From Saccoglossus kowalevskii (taxonomy: Eukaryota > Hemichordata > Enteropneusta > Harrimaniidae), in assembly GCF_000003605.2 (NCBI RefSeq), contig NW_003139011.1:1-31258 (forward strand): 31,258 bases of DNA, written 5' to 3'. Under the pieces are notes generated by a model, which saw only the letters and a program-made list of their open reading frames with translations, did not search any database and had not been told where the DNA came from. Positions 22,572 to 31,258 of this stretch are shown here, piece by piece (positions within the stretch are counted from its first letter, which is position 1; each line of letters begins with the position of its first letter). The translations under genes and the position numbers were made by a program.

Positions 22572-23610
22572 GTACCATGGAAACTAAATTTAGCCACATG
22601 GCATCATAGATACTGAATTTAGCCACAAGCTACCATGGATACTGAAATCACCCACAAAGTACCAAGAATACTGAATTTACCCACAAGGTACCATGGATAC
22701 TGAATTTACCCACAAGGTATCATGTATACTGAATTTACCCACAAGGTACCATGGATACTGAATTTGCCCACAATGTACCATGGAAACTAAATTTAGCCAC
22801 AGGGTATCATTGATACTGAATTTACCCACAAGCTACCATGGATACTGAAATCACCCACAAAGTACCAAGAATAATGAATTTACCCACAAGGTACCATGGA
22901 TACTGAATTTACCCACAAGGTACCATGGATACTGAATTTACCCACAAGGTATCATGTATACTGAATTTACCCACAAGGTACCATGGATACTGAATTTGCT
23001 GGCAAGGTACCATGGAAACTAAATTTAGCCACAGGGTATCATGGATACTGAATTTACCCACAAGCTGCAAAGAATACTGAATTTACCCACAACGTACCAT
23101 GGATACTGAATTTACCCACAAGGTATCATGCATACTGGATTTACCCACAAGTTACCATAGATACTGAATTTACCCACAAGGTACCATGGATACTAAAATC
23201 ACCCACAAAGTACCATGGATACTAAATTTACCCACAAAGTATCATGGATACTGAATTTACCCACAAGGTATCATGGATACTGAATTTAGCCACAAGGTAC
23301 CATGGATACTGAATTTGCCCACAAGGTACCATGGAAACTAAATTTAGCCACAGGGTATCATGGATACTGAATTGTCTCACAAGTTACCACGGAAACTAAA
23401 TTTAGCCACAGGGTATCATGGATACTGAATTTTCTAATGAGTTACCATGAATACTGAATTTACCACAAGGTACCATGGATACTGAATTTGCCCACAACGT
23501 ACCATGGAAACTAAATTTAGCCACAGGGTATAATAGATACTGAATTTACCCACAAGCTACCATGGATACTGAAATCACCCACAAAGTACCAAGAATACTG
23601 AATTTGCCCA
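22572..23610 (+). repeat. 1.04-kb block, copy 1 of the 1,593-bp-offset pair
   Basis: Matches 24165-25203 at offset 1593 (55 units minus 2). The pair shares the private variants TTGCTGGCAAGG (22997 and 24590), TACTGGATTTACCC (near 23133 and 24726), TTCTAATGAG (23432 and 25025) and GGGTATAATAG. These are rare or absent elsewhere, so the pair is recent. The block passes from alpha (GGCATCATAG) into beta units. Confidence 0.8.
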
Positions 23611-24164
23611 CAAGGTACCATGGAAACTAAATTTAACTACAGGGTATCATGGATACTGAATTTACCCACAAGCTGCCAAGAATACTGAATTTACCCACAA
23701 GGTACCATGGATACTAAAATCACCCACAAAGTACCATGGATACTACATTTACCCACAAAGAATCATGGATACTGAATTTACCCACAAGGTATCATGGATA
23801 CTGAATTTAACCACAAGGTACCATGGATACTGAATTTGCCCACAAGGTACCATGGAAACTAAATTTAGCCACAGGTTATCATGGATACTGAATTGTCGGA
23901 CAAGTTACCATGGATACTGAATTTGCCCACAAGGTACCATGGAAACTAAATTTAGCCAAAGGGTATCATGGATACTGAATTTACCCACAAGGTTCCATGC
24001 ATACTGATTTTAGCCAAAAGGTACCATGGATACTGAATTTGCCCACAAGGTACCATGGAAACTAAATTTAGCCACAGGGTGTCATGGATACTGATTTTTC
24101 TCATGAGTTACCATGAATACTGAATTTACCACAAGGTACCATGGATACTGAATTTGCCCACAAC
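23611..24164 (+). repeat. Beta linker with TTGTCGGAC unit
   Basis: AACTACAGGG, CTGCCAAG, TACATTT (23748), an AAGAATCATGG unit, TTGTCGGAC (23893), GATTTTAGCCAAAAGG and TTCTCATGAG (24098, preceded by GATTT rather than GAATT). The order follows the beta HOR at 25.29-25.92 kb, but the part between CTGCCAAG and TACATTT is shorter, with several monomers missing. Ordinary satellite. Confidence 0.7.
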
Positions 24165-25203
24165 GTACCATGGAAACTAAATTTAGCCACATGGCATCAT
24201 AGATACTGAATTTAGCCACAAGCTACCATGGATACTGAAATCACCCACAAAGTACCAAGAATACTGAATTTACCCACAAGGTACCATGGATACTGAATTT
24301 ACCCACAAGGTATCATGTATACTGAATTTACCCACAAGGTACCATGGATACTGAATTTGCCCACAATGTACCATGGAAACTAAATTTAGCCACAGGGTAT
24401 CATTGATACTGAATTTACCCACAAGCTACCATGGATACTGAAATCACCCAAAAAGTACCAAGAATAATGAATTTACCCACAAGGTACCATGGATACTGAA
24501 TTTACCCACAAGGTATCATGGATACTGAATTTACCCACAAGGTATCATGTATACTGAATTTACCCACAAGGTACCATGGATACTGAATTTGCTGGCAAGG
24601 TACCATGGAAACTAAATTTAGCCACAGGGTATCATGGATACTGAATTTACCCACAAGCTGCAAAGAATACTGAATTTACCCACAACGTACCATTGATACT
24701 GAATTTACCCACAAGGTATCATGCATACTGGATTTACCCACAAGTTACCATAGATAGTGAATTTACCCACAAGGTACCATGGATACTAAAATCACCCACA
24801 AAGTACCATGGATACTAAATTTACCCACAAAGTATCATGGATACTGAATTTACCCACAAGGTATCATGGATACTGAATTTAGCCACAAGGTACCATGGAT
24901 ACTGAATTTGCCCACAAGGTACCATGGAAACTAAATTTAGCCACAGGGTATCATGGATACTGAATTGTCTCACAAGTTACCACGGAAACTAAATTTAGCC
25001 ACAGGGTATCATGGATACTGAATTTTCTAATGAGTTACCATGAATACTGAATTTACCACAAGGTACCATGGATACTGAATTTGCCCACAACGTACCATGG
25101 AAACTAAATTTAGCCACAGGGTATAATAGATACTGAATTTACCCACAAGCTACCATAGATACTGAAATCACCCACAAAATACCAAGAATACTGAATTTAC
25201 CCA
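24165..25203 (+). repeat. 1.04-kb block, copy 2 of the 1,593-bp-offset pair
   Basis: Partner of 22572-23610. Its start is a junction within a type B unit: the preceding units (TTGCCCACAACG) belong to beta, but the unit ends CACATGGCATC as in alpha. Differences from copy 1 include CCCAAAAAG near 24449, CATTGATAC near 24692 and GATAGTG near 24753. Confidence 0.8.
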
Positions 25204-25207
25204 CAAG

Positions 25208-26270
25208 GTATCATGTATACTGAATTTACCCACAAGGTACTATGGATACTGAATTTGCCCACAAGGTACCATGGAAACTAAATTTAACTACAGGGCATCA
25301 TGGATACTGAATTTACCCACAAGCTGCCAAGAATACTGAATTTACCCACAAGGTACCATGGATACTGAATTTACCCACAAGGTATCATGCATACTGAATT
25401 TACCCACAAGTTACCATAGATACTGAATTTACCCACAAGGTACCATGGATACTAAAATCACCCACAAAGTACCATGGATACTACATTTACCCACAAAGTA
25501 TCATGGATACTGAATTTACCCACAAGGTATCATGGATACTGAATTTAGCCACAAGGTACCATGGATACTGAATTTGCCCACAAGGTACCATGGAAACTAA
25601 ATTTAGCCACAGGTTATCATGGATACTGAATTGTCGGACAAGTTACCATGGATACTGAATTTGCCCACAAGGTACCATGGAAACTAAATTTAGCCAAAGG
25701 GTATCATGGATACTGAATTTACCCACAAGGTTCCATGCATACTGATTTTAGCCAAAAGGTACCATGGATACTGAATTTGCCCACAAGGTACCATGGAAAC
25801 TAAATTTAGCCACAGGGTGTCATGGATACTGAATTTTCTCATGAGTTACCATGAATACTGAATTTACCACAAGGTACCATGGATACTGAATTTGCCCACA
25901 ACGTACCATGGAAACTAAATTTAGCCACAGTGTATCATGGATACTGAATTTAGCCACAAGGTTCCATGCATACTGAATTTAGCCACAAGGTACCATGGAT
26001 ACTGAATGTAGCCACAAGGTATCATGTATACTGAATTTACCCACAAGTTACCATGGATACTGAATTTACCCAAAAGGTACAATGGATACTGAAATCACCC
26101 ACAAAGTACCATGGATACTAAATTTACCCACAAAGTACCATGGATACTGAATTTACCAACAAGGTACCGTAGATACTGAATTTACCCACAAGGTATCATG
26201 GATACTGAAATTACCCACAAGCTACCATGGATACTGAATTTACCCACAAAGTACCATGGATACTGAATTT
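25208..26270 (+). repeat. Beta higher-order block, copy 1 of the 1,333-bp-offset pair
   Basis: Matches 26541-27603 at offset 1333 (46 units minus 1). Landmarks are CAGGGCATCATGG (25291 and 26624), TACATTT, TTGTCGGAC (25631 and 26964), GATTTTAGCCAAAAGG, TTCTCATGAG (25836 and 27169) and GAATGTAGCC. By eye I count about ten differences in a little over 1 kb, roughly 99% identity. The CAGGGCATC variant after AACTA is found only in this pair. Confidence 0.8.
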
Positions 26271-26540
26271 ACCCACAAGGTACCATGGATACTGAATTTG
26301 CCGACAAGGTACCATGGAAACTAAATTTAGCCACAGGGTATCATGGATACTGAATTTACCCACAAGCTGCAAAGAATACTGAATTTACCCACAAGGTACC
26401 ATAGATACTGAATTTACCAACAAGGAATCATGCATACTGAATTTACCCACAAGTTACCATAGATACTGAATTTACCCACAAGGTACAATGGATACTAAAA
26501 TCACCCACAAAGTACCATGGATACTAAATTTACCCACAAG

Positions 26541-27603
26541 GTATCATGTATACTGAATTTACCCACAAGGTACCATGGATACTGAATTTGCCCACAAGGT
26601 ACCATGGAAACTAAATTTAACTACAGGGCATCATGGATACTGAATTTACCCACAAGCTGCCAAGAATACTGAATTTACCCACAAGGTACCATGGATACTG
26701 AATTTACCCACAAGGTATCATGCATACTGAATTTACCCACAAGTTACCATAGATACTGAATTTACCCACAAGGTACCATGGATACTAAAATCACCCACAA
26801 AGTACCATGGATACTACATTTACCCACAAAGTATCATGGATACTGAATTTACCCACAAGGTATCATGGATACTGAATTTAGCCACAAGGTACCATGGATA
26901 CTGAATTTGCCCACAAGGTACCATGGAAACTAAATTTAGCCACAGGTTATCATGGATACTGAATTGTCGGACAAGTTACCATGGATACTGAATTTGCCCA
27001 CAAGGTACCATGGAAACTAAATTTAGCCAAAGGGTATCATGGATACTGAATTTACCCACAAGGTTCCATGCATACTGATTTTAGCCAAAAGGTACCATGG
27101 ATACTGAATTTGCCCACAAGGAACCATGGAAACTAAATTTAGCCACAGGGTGTCATGGATACTGAATTTTCTCATGAGTTACCATGAATACTGAATTTAC
27201 CACAAGGTACCATGGATACTGAATTTGCCCACAACGTTCCATTGAAACTAAATTTAGCCACAGTGTATCATGGATACTGAATTTAGCCACAAGGTTCCAT
27301 GCATACTGAATTTAACCACAAGGTACCATGGATACTGAATGTAGCCACAAGGTATCATGCATACTGAATTTACCCACAAGTTACCATGGATACTGAATTT
27401 ACCCACAAGGTACAATGGATACTGAAATCACCCACAAAGTACCATGGATACTAAATTTACCCACAAAGTACCATGGATACTGAATTTACCCACAAGGTAC
27501 CATAGATACTGAATTTACCCACAAGGTATCATGGAAACTGAAATTACCCACAAGCTACCATGGATACTGAATTTACCCACAAAGTACCATGGATACTGAA
27601 TTT
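26541..27603 (+). repeat. Beta higher-order block, copy 2 of the 1,333-bp-offset pair
   Basis: Partner of 25208-26270. It carries CAACGTTCCATTGAAAC (27232), TTTAACCAC and CATGGAAACTGAAATTACC, which it shares with the window's final block at 30.7-31.25 kb and with 8.8-9.2 kb but not with copy 1. These shared changes suggest later exchange with those blocks, or that copy 1 acquired its own changes. Confidence 0.8.
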
Positions 27604-28696
27604 AGCCACAAGGTTCCATGCATACTGAATTTACCCACAAGGTATCATGGATACTGAATTTACCCACAAGGTTCCATACATACTGAATTTAGGCACAAGG
27701 TACAACGGATACTGAATTTAGCCACAAGGTACCATGAATACTGAATTTACCCACAAGGTACCATGGAAACTAAATTTAGCCACATGGCATCATAGATACT
27801 GAATTTAGCCACAAGTTACCATGGATACTGAATTTTCCCTCAAGGTACCATGGAAACTAAATTTAGCCACAGGGTATCATGGATACTAAATTTACCCACA
27901 AAGTACCATGGATACTGAATTTACCCACAAGGTATCAGGGATACTGAAATCACCCACAAAGTACCATGGATACTGAATTCACCCGCAAGGTACCATAGAT
28001 ACTGAATTTACCCACAAGGTATCATGGATACTGAATTTACCCACAAGGTATCATGTATACTGAATTTACCCACAAGGTACCATGGATACTGAATTTGCCC
28101 TCAAGGTACCATGGAAACTAAATTTAGCCACAGGGTATCATGGATACTAAATTTACCCACAAAGTACCATGGATACTGAATTTACCCACAAGGTATCAGG
28201 GATACTGAAATCACCCACAAAGTACCATGGATACTGAATTCACCCGCAAGGTACCATAGATACTGAATTTACCCACAAGGTATCATGGATACTGAATTTA
28301 ACCACAAGGTATCATGCATACTGAATTTACCCACAAGGTATCATGGATAATGAATTTACCCACAAGCTACCATGGATACTGAATTTACCCACAAAGTACC
28401 ATGGATACTAAATTTACCCACAAAGTACCATGGATACTGAATTTACCCACAAGGTATCATGGATACTGAATTTACCCACAAGCTGCCAAGAATACTGAAT
28501 TTACCCACAAGGTACCATAGATACTGAATGTACCCACAAGGTATCATGCATACTGAATTTACCCACAAGTTACCATGGATACTGAAATCACCCACACAGT
28601 ACCAAGATTACTGAATTTACCCACAAAGTACCATGGATAGTGAATTTACCCACAAGGTATCATGTATACTGAATTTACCCACAAGGTACCATGGAT
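27604..28696 (+). repeat. Alpha higher-order repeat, copy matching 2.5-3.5 kb
   Basis: From GGTTCCATAC (27670, matching 2521) through GGACACTGG (28751, matching 3602) the offset to the second alpha HOR is a constant 25,149. The nested nine-monomer duplication is present (AAGGTACC at 27842 and 28103, 261 apart), but the 58-base extra pair at 2463 is not. TTAACCAC near 28302 matches 3153 and distinguishes this copy from copy 1. So this copy derives from the lineage of 2146-3479. Confidence 0.8.
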
Positions 28697-30098
28697 ACTG
28701 AATTTGTCCACAAGGTACCATGGAAACTAAATTTAGCCACAGTGTATCATGGACACTGGATTTAGCCACAAGGTTCCATGCATACTGAATTTACCCACAA
28801 GGTACAATGGATACTGAAATCACCCACAAAGTACCCTTGATACTAAATTTACCCACAAAGTACCAGGGATACTGAATTTACCCGCAAGGTACCATAGATA
28901 CTGAATTTCCCCACAAGGTATCATGGATACTGAAATTACCCACAAGGTTCCATACATACTGAATTTAGGCACAAGGTGCAACGGATACTGAATTTAGCCA
29001 CAAGGTACCATGAATACTGAATTTACCCACAAGGTACCATGGAAACTAAATTTAGCCACATGGCATCATAGATACTGAATTTAGCCACAAGCTACCATGG
29101 ATACTGAAATCACCCACAAAGTACCAAGAATACTGAATTTACCCACAAGGTACCATGGATACTGAATTTACCCACAAGGTATCATGTATACTGAATTTAC
29201 CCACAAGGTACCATGGATACTGAATTTGCCCACAATATACCATGGAAAGTAAATTTAGCCACAGGGTAAAATAGATACTGAATTTACCCACAAGCTACCA
29301 TGGATACTGAAATCACCCACAAAGTACCAAGAATAATGAATTTACCCACAAGGTACCATGGATACTGAATTTACCCACAAGGTACCATGGATACTGAATT
29401 TACACACAAGTTATCATGTATACTGAATTTACCCACAAGGTACCATGGATACTAAATTTACCCACAAGGTATCATGCATACTGAATTTACCCACAAGTTA
29501 CCATAGATACTGAATTTACCCACAAGGTACCATGGATACTAAAATCACCCACAAAGTACCATGGATACTAAATGTACCCACAAAGTATCATGGATACTGA
29601 ATTTACCCGCAAGGTATCATGGATACTGAATTGAGCCACAAGGTACCATGGATACTGACTTTGCCCACAAGGTACCATGGAAACTAAATTTAGCCATAGG
29701 GTATCATGGATACTGAATTGTCTCACAAGTTACCACGGAAACTAAATTTAGCCACAGGGTATCATGGATACTGAATTTTCTCATGAGTTACCATGAATAC
29801 TGAATTTACCACAAGGTACCATGGATACTGAATTTGCCCACAACGTACCATGGAAACTAAATTTAGCCACAGTGTATCATGCATACTGAATTTAGCCACA
29901 AGGTTCTATGCATACTGAATTTAGCCACAAGGTACCATGGATACTGAATGTAGCCACAAGGTATCATGCATACTGAATTTACCCACAAGTTACCATGGAT
30001 ACTGAATTTACCCACAAGGTACAATGGATACTGAAATCACCCACAAAGTACCATGGATACTAAATTTACCCACAAAGTACCATGGATACTGAATTTGC
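28697..30098 (+). repeat. 1.4-kb alpha-to-beta block shared with 5340-6740
   Basis: Aligned to 5340-6740 at offset 23,357 and, over its first part, to 3547-4110 at offset 25,149. It keeps a normal type B unit near 28717 where both earlier copies have ATGAAAAATT, so that change arose after their separation from this copy. GAATTGAGCC and GACTTTGCCC (near 29631 and 29656) are shared with 6273 and 6299 only. Confidence 0.8.
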
Positions 30099-30219
30099 CC
30101 ACAAGATACCATGGAAACTAAATTTAGCCACAGGGTATCATAGATACTGAATTTACCCACAACCTACCATGGATACTGAAATCACCCACAAAGTACCAAG
30201 AATACTGAATTTACCCACA

Positions 30220-30619
30220 GGGTATCATGGATACTGAATTGTCTCACAAGTTACCACGGAAACTAAATTTAGCCACAGGGTATCATGGATACTGAATTTT
30301 CTCATGAGTTACCATGAATACTGAATTTACCACAAGGTACCATGGATACTGAATTTGCCCACAACGTACCATGGAAACTAAATTTAGCCACAGTGTATCA
30401 TGCATACTGAATTTAGCCACAAGGTTTCCATGCATACTGAATTTAGCCACAAGGTACCATGGATACTGAATGTAGCCACAAGGTATCATGCATACTGAAT
30501 TTACCCACAAGTTACCATGGATACTGAATTTACCCACAAGGTACAATGGATACTGAAATCACCCACAAAGTACCATGGATACTAAATTTACCCACAAAGT
30601 ACCATGGATACTGAATTTA
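30220..30619 (+). repeat. 400-bp tandem duplicate of 29699-30098 (offset 521)
   Basis: TTGTCTCACA at 30239 repeats 29718, TTCTCATGAG at 30299 repeats 29778, and the order through GAATGTAGCC is the same. The offset of 521 is 18 units minus 1 base, as expected because each copy contains one 28-bp unit. The unit just before (about 30190-30222) is a hybrid that ends ACCCACAGGG: its left part is a consensus unit and its right part is the end of type B. That is the visible product of the exchange. A minus-strand 87-codon frame here is repeat translation. Confidence 0.8.
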
Positions 30620-31258
30620 CCCACAAGGTATCATGTATACTGAATTTACCCACAAGGTACCATGGATACTGAATTTGCCCACAAGATACCATGGAAACTA
30701 AATTTAGCCAAAGGGTATCATGGATACTGAATTTACCCACAAGGTTCCATGCATACTGATTTTAGCCAAAAGGTACCATGGATACTGAATTTGCCCACAA
30801 GGAACCATGGAAACTAAATTTAGCCACAGGGTGTCATGGATACTGAATTTTCTCATGAGTTACCATGAATACTGAATTTACCACAAGGTACCATGGATAC
30901 TGAATTTGCCCACAACGTTCCATTGAAACTAAATTTAGCCACAGTGTATCATGGATACTGAATTTAGCCACAAGGTTCCATGCATACTGAATTTAACCAC
31001 AAGGTACCATGGATACTGAATGTAGCCACAAGGTATCATGCATACTGAATTTACCCACAAGTTACCATGGATACTGAATTTACCCACAAGGTACAATGGA
31101 TACTGAAATCACCCACAAAGTACCATGGATACTAAATTTACCCACAAAGTACCATGGATACTGAATTTACCCACAAGGTACCATAGATACTGAATTTACC
31201 CACAAGGTATCATGGAAACTGAAATTACCCACAAGCTACCATGGATACTGAATTACTG
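30620..31258 (+). repeat. Terminal beta block shared with 27007-27573
   Basis: From about 30688 the sequence matches 27007-27573 at offset 3681, including CAACGTTCCATTGAAAC (30913 and 27232) and CATGGAAACTGAAATTACC (31209). The match breaks only in the last four bases: the window ends GAATTACTG where the array predicts GAATTTACC. This could be the start of a different unit after a deletion, the array edge, or an end-of-read error. Confidence 0.75.

Larger units (their letters stand above)
1..31258. repeat. 29-bp satellite DNA array spanning the entire window
   Basis: Every part of the window reads as head-to-tail copies of a 29-bp unit. From position 29 onward, successive units begin with GTACC, GTATC, GTTCC or close variants at exact 29-base spacing (29, 58, 87 and so on) until the first length change at 1392-1419. 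All copies run in the same direction; I found no inverted segment, insertion or unique interval. Window length divided by 29 gives about 1,078 units. No start-to-stop frame of gene size, splice pattern, RNA gene or mobile-element end is visible. Uninterrupted arrays of this size with variable monomers in ordered blocks are typical of eukaryotic satellites. The species and chromosomal position cannot be read from the sequence, and I do not recognise the family. Orientation is arbitrary, so no strand is assigned. Confidence 0.98.

Noticed and set aside
30283-30546. Minus-strand open frame of 87 codons, the longest in the window
   Set aside because: Same origin; it spans the 28-base unit linked to TTCTCATGAG, which shifts the phase. 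On the plus strand, one phase of nearly every unit reads TGA or TAA (TACTGA, TACTAA or AACTAA), so no long frame is possible there.
1-31258. CRISPR array (repeat length 29)
   Set aside because: Units abut directly with no unique spacers, vary along the array, and there are no cas genes or leader. About 1,078 direct copies in higher-order blocks fit satellite DNA.
1-31258. Centromere protein B box or similar known satellite motif
   Set aside because: I looked for the TTCG....CGGG pattern and found nothing like it in the unit or its variants. Centromere function cannot be claimed from this sequence.
1-31258. Plasmid or phage iteron cluster
   Set aside because: Iteron sets are short and sit beside a replication gene. 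Here repeats fill the whole 31 kb with no gene.

Overview
The whole 31,258-base window is one uninterrupted satellite DNA array. I see no protein-coding gene, RNA gene, transposon, promoter or stretch of unique sequence in it. The basic unit is 29 bp. Two exact consecutive consensus-type copies lie at 5996-6024 and 6025-6053. The unit begins GTACCATGG, has TGAATTT in the middle and ends ACCCACAAG. It has about 41% G+C (12 of 29) and no CpG. Dividing window length by unit length gives about 1,078 copies, all in the same orientation from the first base to the last few bases. An array of this size and structure suggests a eukaryotic chromosome (pericentromeric, subtelomeric or another heterochromatic block). 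I do not recognise the satellite and cannot name the species.

The array has three levels. (1) Neighbouring 29-mers differ from one another at several positions, typically 3 to 7. They fall into recognisable variants, such as GAAACTAAATTTAGCCACAG, TGAAATCACCC, TTCTCATGAG, TTGTCGGACAAG, TTTAGGCAC and CCCGCAAGG. (2) These variants occur in fixed local orders, so the array is built from higher-order repeats (HORs) of tens of monomers. (3) Blocks of about 0.4 to 1.4 kb recur elsewhere in the window in the same direction, nearly identical, at offsets close to multiples of 29. I read offsets of 261, 521, 1333, 1593, 1792, 2145-2203, 2520, 3362-3476, 3681, 12,287, 17,068, 23,357 and 25,149 bases directly from matching variant landmarks.

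Blocks fall roughly into two 'dialects'. The alpha dialect (landmarks GATAGTG, TTTAGGCAC, CAACGGATAC, TCAGGGATAC, CCCGCAAGG, GATAATG) dominates about 1-6.1 kb, 10.9-11.8, 12.7-13.5, 15.9-17.0, 17.7-18.9, 21.4-22.9 and 27.6-29.6 kb. The beta dialect (landmarks TTCTCATGAG, TTGTCGGAC, GATTTTAGCCAAAAGG, GAATGTAGCC, TACATTT) dominates about 6.2-10.9, 11.9-12.7, 13.5-15.9, 18.9-20.9, 23.0-24.2, 24.6-27.6 and 29.7-31.26 kb. The interleaving implies repeated unequal exchange or segmental duplication between two HOR lineages. The few minus-strand open reading frames of 60-87 codons are by-products of the repeat (29 is not divisible by 3, so the protein period is 29 residues per 87 bp) and are not annotated as genes. 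Block boundaries were read by eye and are good to roughly one monomer.
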